Shown in pieces: positions 7,726 to 16,577 of a stretch of 64,000 bases of DNA. The first letter of the stretch is position 1, and every line of letters starts with the position of its first letter. Source of the stretch: Hyphomicrobiales bacterium (GTDB lineage Bacteria; Pseudomonadota; Alphaproteobacteria; Rhizobiales; Rhizobiaceae); the NCBI GenBank assembly GCA_900466945.1, contig UBNV01000012.1, positions 1 through 64,000 on the forward strand. Reading direction: 5' to 3'. A model generated the notes under the pieces. The model made no database searches. It was given only the letters and a program-made list of their open reading frames with translations, and was not told where the DNA came from. A program made the position numbers and the translations under genes.

Positions 7726-9558
7726 CTAAAGATGCCTGTCATTTTGTAAGGATGCTCGTCTGCATGCCGATTCGGCTGCACCGGGGTCCCTCACCGGACG
7801 CAGGAGCATCTGAGTGCGAGCGTCCCGATACCCTCCCGCTCCCTCGGCCGTTTGCCACTCGGCTACCCTAACGAAGTCAGTGATATCAGCGCCAAACACA
7901 GAAAGAACGGCGCTTTCAATCTCACGTGGACCACCTGGTTCCAACAGAAGCCAGGCGCGCGTGAGATCGCTACAGGAAACCCTCCCGATCGCCGATCGAG
8001 CGACGGCAGAGCTTCCGGGATATCCTCCCGATAGCCAGGGATAGCCAACACTTCTAGCGCCCATCGCGAAGAGAAGACCCGGCGACTGGCCCGACAGATC
8101 GATCAAAGGTGCGCCAGCCTCGTATCCCGCCCGCTGCGCGGCGTTCTTTGCTTTGCCCACATAGGCAGCATAGCCTTCGGACAATATTAGGGTGGTGGGG
8201 GGGGCTCCCAACGCTGTAGGGTAGTTGTTTTGCCAGAGCGGTTGCGGCTGGCGGTATGGCTTGGAGAATCCGTGCTGAAGAAAATACATGCTTAATACCG
8301 GCACAATAAGGGCGAGCGGAAGTAACCGATGAATGCTCGAAAACCTTTCAGTGCGCTGCGCGGCAAACAAAACACCCGCAAGAACCCAGAACAGTCCTGC
8401 ATCGCCACCCAAATGCCAATAATTTTTGTTCGATCCAAAGGCGTAGACGAGAGGCATGAACAGGAATCCAACGCCAAACACGCGGCAGCGTCGCTGTTCG
8501 CGGGAGACATCTGCGTTTTGATCGGTCTGTTTCTGCCGAGTACCTTCTAGTATGGCACTAGCAAACGCTACTAAAGGGAGGGTCAGCAGCACCGTCTTGA
8601 GGCTTGCGCTGCCGAAGCCAAGGGGCACAAGACGGAGTGCTATGAGCGCAGCTGCTAGACTGCAGGCCAAAAGCGGCGCGATGAACAAGTTCGATTCCGG
8701 CAGCGACCGGCGCGCGAAGACAATGCTTGATGATGTAAGGAAAATAGTCACTGCTGCAGCAACTAACAGATCGCCTTTAGTAAGCAATGGATTGTTAAGG
8801 CGAAATATGTCGCTCATCGTGTATCCAGCACCCGTTAGCGCGTATATTTCGATCGCGCCCCGAATACGTTCCAGAAAGCCGGCAAGCGAGCTGTCTATGC
8901 CTATGGCAGAGGCGACTACCAGCAATGCCGCCACTGCCACAGCAACAGCCAAGCCGCGCAGCAGCAAGCTCCCAGCAAATAGCATCAGCAACAGGACGAA
9001 GGGCCCCAGTGCTGCTGCGGTTGATAGCTTCGCCATGAAGGCAAGCCATCCGCCGATGCCAATCAGCACCCATCCTGCCAGACTGATCCAATTAAGGCTT
9101 TGACGGGCATGAAGCATGCCTATCGCGGTTACCATCAGTGCCTGCATGTTTAAATGGTTGTAGCTCGGTGTCGCAGGCAGCCAGGATAGGAAGATTACAC
9201 TGCTTGTTCCCAGCGCGCAAACCAGCGCCAATCGCAGAAGCCTCGAACAGAGCGCGGGCGCCGCTGCATTCAGTACCGAAAATGCGAGGCCAACACCTAA
9301 GGAATAGGTGATTATGATATTGGCAACGCGGACCCAATGTACGTTTTGCAAAAGTCCATGAAAGAGCGGTGCGTAAACGTAGCCTGCCTGAGAGATTGAA
9401 AAGCTGTAATAAAAGGGGTCCTTCATCCAAACGAGATGATATCCTTCGTCCGTGAAGTCGAAACCGAACTGTGAATATGTTACCGCGCTGACGACCACTG
9501 CTACGGATAGGCCGTACAGCACCAGTGCCGCAAGGCGGTCAAACCATGCTCTCATCAC
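7726..9558 (-). CDS. GT-C-like polytopic membrane glycosyltransferase
   Basis: 610 residues, about 11-12 membrane helices and a C-terminal soluble domain. FDFTDEGYHL near residue 35 supplies the acidic motif of GT-C transferases. It is a distant paralogue of the protein at 907-2745. With GtrA and GtrB encoded a little upstream it makes a plausible three-part Gtr system, in which GtrB loads a sugar on undecaprenyl phosphate, GtrA flips it, and a type-specific GT-C enzyme decorates the O-chain in the periplasm. The start is GTG at 9558 overlapping the rmlB TAG by one base, or ATG at 9555. Confidence 0.65.
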   Translation of the reverse strand: MMRAWFDRLAALVLYGLSVAVVVSAVTYSQFGFDFTDEGYHLVWMKDPFYYSFSISQAGYVYAPLFHGLLQNVHWVRVANIIITYSLGVGLAFSVLNAAAPALCSRLLRLALVCALGTSSVIFLSWLPATPSYNHLNMQALMVTAIGMLHARQSLNWISLAGWVLIGIGGWLAFMAKLSTAAALGPFVLLLMLFAGSLLLRGLAVAVAVAALLVVASAIGIDSSLAGFLERIRGAIEIYALTGAGYTMSDIFRLNNPLLTKGDLLVAAAVTIFLTSSSIVFARRSLPESNLFIAPLLACSLAAALIALRLVPLGFGSASLKTVLLTLPLVAFASAILEGTRQKQTDQNADVSREQRRCRVFGVGFLFMPLVYAFGSNKNYWHLGGDAGLFWVLAGVLFAAQRTERFSSIHRLLPLALIVPVLSMYFLQHGFSKPYRQPQPLWQNNYPTALGAPPTTLILSEGYAAYVGKAKNAAQRAGYEAGAPLIDLSGQSPGLLFAMGARSVGYPWLSGGYPGSSAVARSAIGRVSCSDLTRAWLLLEPGGPREIESAVLSVFGADITDFVRVAEWQTAEGAGGYRDARTQMLLRPVRDPGAAESACRRASLQNDRHL

Positions 9559-10661
9559 TAGTACTCTTCTTTGAGCTGCGCTGGCGACGTTGCCAAACCT
9601 AGACGCTGCCCTTGATAGCTACCGTCACGGACGCGACGCCACCAGCTCTCATTATTGAGATACCAATTAACCGTCTTCCGCAGCCCACTGTTGAACGTCT
9701 CTGTCGGGGTCCACCCTAAGGCTTGCATGATCTTGGTGGTGTCGATGGCATAACGACGGTCATGACCTGGGCGGTCTGTGACGAAGGTGATGAGGTCGTG
9801 GTAACGGCGGGCCGGATTAGGACTCAATTCGGACAACAAATCGCAGATCATACCTACGACATCGATGTTGCGCTGCTCAGCGTTACCGCCAATGTTGTAA
9901 ACCTCGCCCGGTTCGCCGGAACGAAAGATCAGTTCCAACGCCCTAGCGTGATCGTCTACAAAGAGCCAGTCCCTTACTTGATGACCATCGCCATAAACAG
10001 GCAGCGGCTTACCTTCCAGTGCGTTCAGGATTGTCAGGGGGATCAGCTTTTCAGGAAAATGGTACGGCCCATAGTTATTTGAACAGTTGGTCACCAGCAC
10101 TGGAAGACCATAGGTATGGTACCAGGCCCTTACAAGGTGATCCGAGGCTGCCTTTGACGCCGAATAGGGTGAGTTTGGCCGATACGGCGAAGTTTCGCTG
10201 AACGACCCTTCGCTTCCAAGCGAGCCGTAAACCTCATCGGTCGATACGTGGTGAAAGCGAAACTGGTCGCGGCGCTCCGCCGGGAGTTGAGCCCAATGTG
10301 CTCGTGCCGCCTCCAGTAGTGTGAAGGTTCCGGTTACGTTGGTCTGCAGAAATGCGCCTGGACCATCAATAGAGCGATCGACATGGCTCTCTGCAGCGAG
10401 ATGGATGACGCCGTCCGGCTGGTAGCGGCGAAACAATTCCACAATCTTGTCGTGGTCGCAGATGTCCACCTGTTCGAATCGGTAGCGCGGCGACATCTGG
10501 ACAGTCGCTAAGGAATCGAGATTTCCGGCATAGGTGAGCTTGTCCACGTTGACCACGTTGTGGGAGCATTCGCCAATCATCAAGCGCACCAGCGCCGAGC
10601 CGATAAATCCAGCTCCGCCGGAGACCAGGATCGTCTTGGATTCGAAGCTAGACTTGCTCAT
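9558..10661 (-). CDS. rfbB/rmlB: dTDP-glucose 4,6-dehydratase
   Basis: 367 residues, the usual length. An N-terminal Rossmann motif [27 protein letters not shown], the catalytic [10 protein letters not shown] and [11 protein letters not shown] (Y-x-x-x-K) are all present, followed by [15 protein letters not shown]. It converts dTDP-glucose to dTDP-4-keto-6-deoxyglucose. The gene follows rmlA by five bases. The product would feed the VioA-like aminotransferase two genes downstream, since no rmlC or rmlD is seen in the window. Confidence 0.95.
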   Translation of the reverse strand: MSKSSFESKTILVSGGAGFIGSALVRLMIGECSHNVVNVDKLTYAGNLDSLATVQMSPRYRFEQVDICDHDKIVELFRRYQPDGVIHLAAESHVDRSIDGPGAFLQTNVTGTFTLLEAARAHWAQLPAERRDQFRFHHVSTDEVYGSLGSEGSFSETSPYRPNSPYSASKAASDHLVRAWYHTYGLPVLVTNCSNNYGPYHFPEKLIPLTILNALEGKPLPVYGDGHQVRDWLFVDDHARALELIFRSGEPGEVYNIGGNAEQRNIDVVGMICDLLSELSPNPARRYHDLITFVTDRPGHDRRYAIDTTKIMQALGWTPTETFNSGLRKTVNWYLNNESWWRRVRDGSYQGQRLGLATSPAQLKEEY

Positions 10662-10666
10662 GCTGC

Positions 10667-11572
10667 TCAGTCCTCAAAGAATCGACCCGAGCGCTCTTCA
10701 GCCACACCGGTCAAATATTCGCGATACTCGCAGTTGGGCATCGTGGCCACAAGTGCGCGAAAGCCCTCCATGGATAGGAAGCCACTGATTAATGCAGCCT
10801 CTTCAGGGCAGCCGATCTTCACCCCCTGCCGCTTCTCGATGTTCTCCACGTAAACTGAGGCTTCATGCAAAGCAGAACTTGTACCAGCGTCAAGCCAGGC
10901 GAAGCCGCGTCGCAGGCGGCGCACCTGCAGCTGTCCTCTTGCCATGTATTCACGGTTGACCTCGGTGATCTCAAGTTCGCCACGCGCCGAGGGACGGATT
11001 GCGCGGGCGATTTCTAGCGCCCGATTATCATAGATATAGACGCCCGGGATCGCATAGGCGCTTTTGGGCCGTACAGGCTTTTCCTCAATCGACAACGCAT
11101 TCCCTGCTTGGTCGAACTCGATAACGCCATATCGGCTAGGATCCTTGACATGGTACGCAAAGATCGTCGCCCCGCACTCAAACGTGCTCAAAGCGCGCGC
11201 GAAATCGTCGCCGCCTGAAAAAATGTTGTCGCCAAGCATCAGAACGACGGCGCTGCTACCAATAAAATCGGCTCCAATAATCAGCGCTTCCGCAATGCCT
11301 CTCGGCTCCGCCTGCTCACGAAACGTGAATGACACGCCCCATTGGGACCCGTCTTGGAGCAGCGCACGGAAGCGAGGTAAATCCTGCGGCGTGCTGATGA
11401 TTAAGATGTCACGTATCCCAGCCGCGATTAACACAGTGATAGGGTAGTAGATCATCGGTTTGTCGTAGACAGGCTGCAGCTGCTTGCTCACCACCTGCGT
11501 CAGCGGGAAAAGACGCGTCCCAGTGCCCCCGGCGAGCAGTATCGCTTTAGTATCGTGCTCCAAGTCGGCCAC
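10667..11572 (-). CDS. rfbA/rmlA: Glucose-1-phosphate thymidylyltransferase
   Basis: 301 residues with the nucleotidyltransferase signature [15 protein letters not shown] near residue 12, the KPMIYYPI segment, LMLGDNIF and [12 protein letters not shown], all standard for RmlA. It makes dTDP-glucose from dTTP and glucose 1-phosphate. The annotated GTG start has its AGGGGAG ribosome binding site almost touching it; TTG at 11563, eight bases from that site, may be the true start. First of the rmlA-rmlB pair. Confidence 0.93.
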   Translation of the reverse strand: MADLEHDTKAILLAGGTGTRLFPLTQVVSKQLQPVYDKPMIYYPITVLIAAGIRDILIISTPQDLPRFRALLQDGSQWGVSFTFREQAEPRGIAEALIIGADFIGSSAVVLMLGDNIFSGGDDFARALSTFECGATIFAYHVKDPSRYGVIEFDQAGNALSIEEKPVRPKSAYAIPGVYIYDNRALEIARAIRPSARGELEITEVNREYMARGQLQVRRLRRGFAWLDAGTSSALHEASVYVENIEKRQGVKIGCPEEAALISGFLSMEGFRALVATMPNCEYREYLTGVAEERSGRFFED

Positions 11573-11602
11573 TCCCCTTAGAAGCGAAAAAATAAAATTC
11601 CA

Positions 11603-11980
11603 TCAGTTGCGTAAGGACCAGAATTTCGCGGTTGCGAAGTTGAATGCGATAAGGAAGGGTATGAGGGCGAACTGCGCCCAGAACGGATCGAGCTCCGTAT
11701 TAAGCAGCAAAACGTGTAGCAGAAACATATTTAGCGCGATCGAAACGCCGTTGGCCGCCATATATCGGACGAGGTTTTCCCGGAAGTTAACCTTCTGGCC
11801 AGGGAGGAAGACCCATGTAAAATTCAGATAGTATGTGAGAAACAATCCCGTTGCCGATACAAATGCGATTGAGAATATCGGATTGATTGCTAGGATCGTC
11901 ACAAACAAATAGAACAACGCAAGGGTGAAGAAAAAATTTACGCTGCCAACTACAATGAACTTAAAAAATTCGATTTTCAT
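11603..11980 (-). CDS. gtrA: GtrA-like family membrane protein (bactoprenol-linked sugar flippase)
   Basis: 125 residues with four predicted membrane helices. FKFIVVGSVNFFFTLALFYL at the start, TYYLNFTWVF in the middle and NFATAKFW at the end are typical of Pfam GtrA (PF04138). GtrA proteins are thought to flip undecaprenyl-phosphate-linked sugars made by GtrB. The gene directly follows gtrB, 33 bases away, supporting that pairing. Confidence 0.85.
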   Translation of the reverse strand: MKIEFFKFIVVGSVNFFFTLALFYLFVTILAINPIFSIAFVSATGLFLTYYLNFTWVFLPGQKVNFRENLVRYMAANGVSIALNMFLLHVLLLNTELDPFWAQFALIPFLIAFNFATAKFWSLRN

Positions 11981-12013
11981 GGTGCGGCTTCGGGTGAGCT
12001 CATCGTAAGCTCC

Positions 12014-12949
12014 TTAAAATTTTTCGCGTACAATGTAGTTCGGCTTTTTGCGCACTTCCTCGTTAATACGCCATACATATTCGCCGATCACGCCTAACAT
12101 GATCATGATAAGACCCGAAAGAGAAAGGTTGACAATCATTAGCGGCGCCCAACCGTCAAAAGGCGTATCACCGGCGGCCCAGCTTATGACAATAGTGATA
12201 GCGTAGGTGATGCCGGCTATGGAAACGGCCAGTCCGCATAGCGAGATGAAGCGTATCGGCAGGTAGGAGGCGTCGAGAATGGCGTCCAGGAAATTTTTCA
12301 TTCGCTTGGCAAAGTTGTACTGTGACTTTCCAATGGTGCGTTTCTGCCGCTGATACGGAATAAATGACAGTTGGTAACCGGTCCAGAGAAGATCTCCCTG
12401 GAAGAATCGATGCCGCACGTCCACGGCGTTGAAGGCATCCATTGCCTTGCGATCGATCAGCACGAAATCGAATCCGCCAGCAGGAATATTTGGCAGAGAT
12501 AGGCGCAAAATGCCGTAAGCGATGCGCGATGTCAGTTTGGCGGCAAAGCCATCCGAGCGGTCGGTGCGAAAACATGCGACGATCTCGGCGCCCTCATTCC
12601 ACTTGATCACCATCTGGGGGATTAACTCGACCGGATCCTGCAAGTCCGCTGAGATATTGATCACCGCATCTCCAGTGGCTTCGGAAAAGCCGGCAAGCAT
12701 TGCCGCCATCTGACCGAAATTCCGTGTGAACGTGATCCCGACTACGTTATCGTCCTGCGCCCTGATCTGGCGGATCTCCTCCAGCGACCCGTCGCGGGAG
12801 CCGTCATCTATAAAGAGGATTTCGTAAACATAGCTTGCCAGCGCTTCGCCAGGAGCGAATAGCGAACTGATCTTCCTGTAGGTTTCGGTCAACGCTCTTT
12901 CATTCTGGTACACGGCGACCACGAAGGAGATCTTTTTCATTGACTGCAT
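12014..12949 (-). CDS. gtrB: GtrB-like family 2 glycosyltransferase (undecaprenyl-phosphate sugar transferase)
   Basis: 311 residues: an N-terminal GT2 domain (FVVAVYQNERALTETYRKI, FIDDGSRDGS, RNFGQMAAMLAGFSEATGD, acidic motif ISADLQDP) followed by two C-terminal membrane helices and GVIGEYVWRINEEVRKKPNY, the classic end of GtrB/DPM1-type enzymes. It loads a sugar on undecaprenyl phosphate at the cytoplasmic face. ATG at 12949 has GAGAG five bases upstream; an internal ATG at 12940 is less well placed. It lies between the IS630 remnant and gtrA, so the downstream half of the cluster may need its own promoter in the 12950-13271 gap. Confidence 0.88.
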   Translation of the reverse strand: MQSMKKISFVVAVYQNERALTETYRKISSLFAPGEALASYVYEILFIDDGSRDGSLEEIRQIRAQDDNVVGITFTRNFGQMAAMLAGFSEATGDAVINISADLQDPVELIPQMVIKWNEGAEIVACFRTDRSDGFAAKLTSRIAYGILRLSLPNIPAGGFDFVLIDRKAMDAFNAVDVRHRFFQGDLLWTGYQLSFIPYQRQKRTIGKSQYNFAKRMKNFLDAILDASYLPIRFISLCGLAVSIAGITYAITIVISWAAGDTPFDGWAPLMIVNLSLSGLIMIMLGVIGEYVWRINEEVRKKPNYIVREKF

Positions 12950-13271
12950 TCAACTCTCTCAGGACACATCGACGCCTCAACCGCTCCCAACAATCTAAAA
13001 TTGGTCGGGAAGGCTGAAGTTAGGTAATCGGAAAGCACTACTGCTCGGTTCATGCCACATAGTCGGGCTGTTGCCAACCTGGTTGTAGAGAAGGAAGACG
13101 TCGGGGCGGCAGTGTCCCACCCTAGCTGTTTCATGGAACGCACCCGTTTCACCGGACATGTCGGCTAGGTTGACCTATAGCGCGTCCATTGAACGCGGAA
13201 TCGTATGAGAATTCCGCTGATTGCGGAATACTGGTTCCATGGCTCCGACTGGTGATTTGGCCGGAGGCAAC
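12950..13271. other. Intergenic gap with GCGGAAT/ATTCCGC repeats at the edge of an IS remnant
   Basis: No supported gene; a 71-codon minus-strand frame at 12937-13152 has no recognisable pattern. Near the right end GCGGAAT (13195-13201), ATTCCGC (13211-13217) and GCGGAAT (13223-13229) form overlapping inverted repeats, just before the transposase start at 13272. They could be part of the insertion sequence end or a hairpin. Any promoter for the gtrB-side genes would have to be here. Confidence 0.4.
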
Positions 13272-14036
13272 ATGACCCAAGTTTTCAGTGATGATCTGGG
13301 TAGCCGCGTTCTGGCTGCGTCACGGGATGGCATGTCGGCGCGATCAGCGGCGGCCCGATTTGGAATTGGCAGTTCAACGGCCATCGCCTGGATCGCCAGC
13401 GCACGGGCGGGTCGGTTGACACCTGCTAAGCAGGGCCGACGCGGTGTCTCACGCCTCGATGCTCACGAGGACTTCATCATCGGCACGATCGAAGCGGAAA
13501 GGGACACCACCCTCAACGAAATTGTCCTGCGGCTGGCCGTAGAAACAGCCGTATCGATCGCTCGCAGCGCGCTCGACGTCTGGCTGCGAAAACGCGGCGG
13601 GACTTTCAAAAAAGACCGCACATGCACTGGAGCAAGAGCGTCCCGATCTCCTGAAGCGTCGCCAGGACTGGTTCTACGGCCAGCTCGATCTCGATCCGAA
13701 GTGCCTCGTCTTCATTGATGAAACCGGACTGAGCACGAAAATGTCTCGGCTTCGCGGACGAGCCCTATGCGGAGATCGATGCCGCCCACCGATCCCGCAC
13801 GGCCATTGGAAGACAAGGACTTTTACCGGTGCGCTCAGACTATCCGGCATGAGCGCACCCGTGGTCCTCGACGGTGCGATGAACGGGGTCGTATCCCAAG
13901 CTTAGGTCCAGCAAGTGCTCATTCCAGCCTTGGCATCAGGCGACATCGTCATCATGGACAATTTGCCCGCACTCAAAGCGGAGAGCGTGCGTCACGCAAT
14001 CGACGGTGCGGGATGCACCGCTTATTAACATCGGAG
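13272..14036 (+). pseudogene. IS630-family transposase, frameshifted, nonsense-mutated and truncated
   Basis: The first part from ATG 13272 reads MTQVFSDDL...GMSARSAAARFGIGSSTAIAW, the helix-turn-helix region of a common rhizobial IS630 transposase. The frame is lost in the run of six A near 13608; the other frame then continues with HALEQERPDLLKRRQDWF, the catalytic segment FIDETGLSTKM and GALRLSGMSAP. A TAG interrupts at 13903-13905, [18 protein letters not shown] follows (second DDE aspartate), and a TAA near 14027 precedes loss of homology. The third acidic residue and the C-terminus are gone. The element is dead and lies on the opposite strand within the O-antigen operon. Confidence 0.88.
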
Positions 14037-14079
14037 CCCACAAAGGGCCGACAGCAATTCCTTGCTGCTCCGTTCGTGA

Positions 14080-15363
14080 TCAAGTCCGGCCCTTGCTGAA
14101 GCGGAACGACAGGCAAAGATAGACAACATACATCAGTCCATAGCCAAGAGCGTAGGCGGCGAGCGTGGTTTGGTAGTTTGCAAAGCTCGTCAGCGTCACG
14201 ACCGTCATCACGAAGAGGCAGATCTGCCAGACCAGATCGATCGGTTGCTTTTCTGCGATGAAGAAAGTGTAGCTAAGCGGACTACTGACAAAACGCATTG
14301 CAAACAGGGGTAGGAGGATCAGGGCCACTCTGCCGGACTCGGTCCATTCCGGCCCGAAGGCGAATATGAACAGCTCAACGCCCACCAGGCAGAAACCGAT
14401 GGTGGCGGCCATGGAGCCGGCTGCTAACACTGCCAAAGTCTCGAGATATGGGCCGCGGCAGGAGCCTGTTGCCCGCCAGCTTTCCGATGCGCGCCGCTTG
14501 AAAACATCGAGCACTGCCGAGCCCAGGAGCGAGATCGGTGCACCCAGCATACGGAATGCCATGGCAACATAGCCGGCGATCTCTGCGCCGAAGCGATGCG
14601 ATATGAGAATCAGTGGAAGCTGAGCTGCAGCTGCGTTTACTGTGCCTGCCGGGAGCGCATAGATCGGGAAGCGGCAATAGCGGTTCCAAAAGTTGAACAG
14701 CGTTTTACGCCCCTCGGCAAGACGGGGCGGTTGTAACTTCCAAGCCATCAACAGCGCGCCGCTGATGACGCCGGTCATGTGTGCCAGAGCAAGGGAACCC
14801 GCGGAAGGATCAACGAAACCAACGGCAACCTGGAGACCTGTTATAATGGCTGCTTGCGTAATTCGCATGATGGACAGTGCCCGGAACTGGCCTTCAGAGG
14901 CCGCCCATGATTGCAGGATGAGCACGCTCGCTGCTGCCGCAACCGCCGGCACGAAAAGGGCAATCAGTGGCGTTGGGACGTGTTCCAGATATGGTGCGTA
15001 AATTGGCCAAAAGCATGCGCCAATTATTGCAACGACCGTCAAGATGGCCGCAGCCGTCACCAGGGCGGAGCTCGCCGCCTGCGCTCTCGGAGCCCCATTG
15101 TCTTCCAGCGGCAATGCGGCTTCAAATCGTCCGGTCGAGAGGACGGCGCCGATTTGAACTAGTCCGAACCAGGTCATGAACATGCCGAATTCAGCTGGAA
15201 TGAAAAGTCGTGCAATGACCAGCGAACCCAGGATGGGAATGATCTGTGCGGCCGCCGTGCCCGAAAAAACAAGCAGAACTGCGCGCCAGTAGTTTCTACG
15301 TTCACCGGTCAAACTGGGTGCCTTTGCTGGTACTGTCTCAGGGCCGCTGGCAATCGAGCTCAT
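14080..15363 (-). CDS. wzx: Wzx-type polysaccharide flippase
   Basis: 427 residues with about 12 membrane helices and the MOP/PST-family pattern: IPILGSLVIARLFIPAEFGM near the N-terminus and a repeating helix-pair architecture. It should move undecaprenyl-diphosphate-linked O-units across the inner membrane. The start overlaps the GT4 gene stop by four bases (ATGA). The stop is about 40 bases from the last recognisable IS630 remains, so the insertion lies just downstream of it. Confidence 0.82.
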   Translation of the reverse strand: MSSIASGPETVPAKAPSLTGERRNYWRAVLLVFSGTAAAQIIPILGSLVIARLFIPAEFGMFMTWFGLVQIGAVLSTGRFEAALPLEDNGAPRAQAASSALVTAAAILTVVAIIGACFWPIYAPYLEHVPTPLIALFVPAVAAAASVLILQSWAASEGQFRALSIMRITQAAIITGLQVAVGFVDPSAGSLALAHMTGVISGALLMAWKLQPPRLAEGRKTLFNFWNRYCRFPIYALPAGTVNAAAAQLPLILISHRFGAEIAGYVAMAFRMLGAPISLLGSAVLDVFKRRASESWRATGSCRGPYLETLAVLAAGSMAATIGFCLVGVELFIFAFGPEWTESGRVALILLPLFAMRFVSSPLSYTFFIAEKQPIDLVWQICLFVMTVVTLTSFANYQTTLAAYALGYGLMYVVYLCLSFRFSKGRT

Positions 15364-16577
15364 CCAAGCAGAACTTGCTCCATCCGTCGGGCAAGCTGGG
15401 CGTAGTCGTAATGTGCCAATGCCGCCTTGCGACCGTTTTCGCCCATTCGCCGGCGTTCTGCTTCCGGCATTGCATAGATACGACGAATTGCGTCGGCGAG
15501 GGCCTGCGGATTTTCCGCAGCTATGGTGATGCCGCAGTCGAATTTCACGATGGGATCGTTGCCGCCGCTAAAACTATGGACAACCGGCTTCCCTGAAAAG
15601 AGATATTCGGGAATTTTATTGGCAGCAATTCCCCATTGATAAAGCGGTGAATTTAGCCAGCCTATATAACATGCATCGCAAGCGCTCAGCAGAGCTTGGA
15701 CCTGCTTCTTCGGGACACCGTTCAAAAAATGTACGTTGTTCAGATGGAGTTCGCCTCGCTTTCTCTCAAGCAAGGCGCGTTTACCGCCGTACCCTACCAG
15801 AAGAAAATGCACATTTGACAAATCGCTCAGCAAAGCCGCTGCGTCAAGCAGCGTCTCCAAGGCATTTGCCGCTCCCATTGTACCGGTGTAGGCAATACGT
15901 AGGCCCTCTGCAGGAACGAGCGCAGCGACCTCGTCGGGAAGGGGGTCAGGAGCCGCGACTTCGTCCAGCGCGATACCATTTGACACCCAGGTGAACTTGG
16001 CGCCATCCATCCCGCGGGATGTCATGTGCTCGACTGCCCCCTCCAGGTTTGAGACCACTCTATCGGAGTTCCTGTAAGCGCGATCTTCAACCCATTGCAG
16101 AAAACGTATGAAGGGGTGCCGGGGGCTGTGACCGCCGATCTCGACAAGGGTGAGGGGCCAAATGTCGCGAACCTCGAAAGCCAATCGCGCACCGCAGGCA
16201 CGAGCCAGTCTTTCAGCGGCGAGATATCCGACCGGATGCGGCGATGAATACAGCACCGCATCTGGCCTTTCTCCCAGTCTGCTAGGCAGTTGAAGCAGCC
16301 GTGCTGCGAAGGCAAACCAGGCGAGAATTCGCCGCTTGTCATGCGCGTTGGAATAGCGCGGTACATCGATCCGGACGAAGCGATAACCGTCGACAATTTC
16401 TTCCGCTGGCAAGGTGCAGGTCTCTATGTCCTGCCGCAGCAGATGATGTCGTCTTGCGGCAACGAGCGTCACATCATGCCCAAGTCGGGCAAGTTCCCTA
16501 GCCAGGTAGTGGTGCCGTCCGCCCATACCTGTTGCTGGTGTCGAAGAATAGGGGTTAATCAACCAGATGCGGCTCAA
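15360..16577 (-). CDS. GT4-family glycosyltransferase (WbuB-like)
   Basis: 405 residues. N-terminal INPYSSTPATGMGGRHHYLA, the middle FEVRDIWPLTLVEIG and the C-terminal GT-B donor-site stretch IAANKIPEYLFSGKPVV fit GT4 enzymes of the WbuB/WcaI type, which often transfer N-acetylated deoxyamino sugars in O-antigen synthesis. TTG start at 16577 overlaps the epimerase stop (TTGA). Donor and acceptor are unknown. Confidence 0.8.
   Translation of the reverse strand: MSRIWLINPYSSTPATGMGGRHHYLARELARLGHDVTLVAARRHHLLRQDIETCTLPAEEIVDGYRFVRIDVPRYSNAHDKRRILAWFAFAARLLQLPSRLGERPDAVLYSSPHPVGYLAAERLARACGARLAFEVRDIWPLTLVEIGGHSPRHPFIRFLQWVEDRAYRNSDRVVSNLEGAVEHMTSRGMDGAKFTWVSNGIALDEVAAPDPLPDEVAALVPAEGLRIAYTGTMGAANALETLLDAAALLSDLSNVHFLLVGYGGKRALLERKRGELHLNNVHFLNGVPKKQVQALLSACDACYIGWLNSPLYQWGIAANKIPEYLFSGKPVVHSFSGGNDPIVKFDCGITIAAENPQALADAIRRIYAMPEAERRRMGENGRKAALAHYDYAQLARRMEQVLLG

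Noticed and set aside
9558..11572. A complete dTDP-rhamnose pathway
   Set aside because: Only RmlA and RmlB are present; no RmlC epimerase or RmlD reductase was found in the window, so rhamnose synthesis is not supported from here.
12937..13152. A 71-codon minus-strand frame upstream of gtrB
   Set aside because: No binding site, no recognisable motif, and it overlaps the gtrB start.
13272..14036. Programmed frameshifting in the IS630 transposase at the A-run
   Set aside because: The A-run does fit slippage, but later stops and the missing C-terminus mean no functional product would be made anyway; an ordinary indel is simpler.
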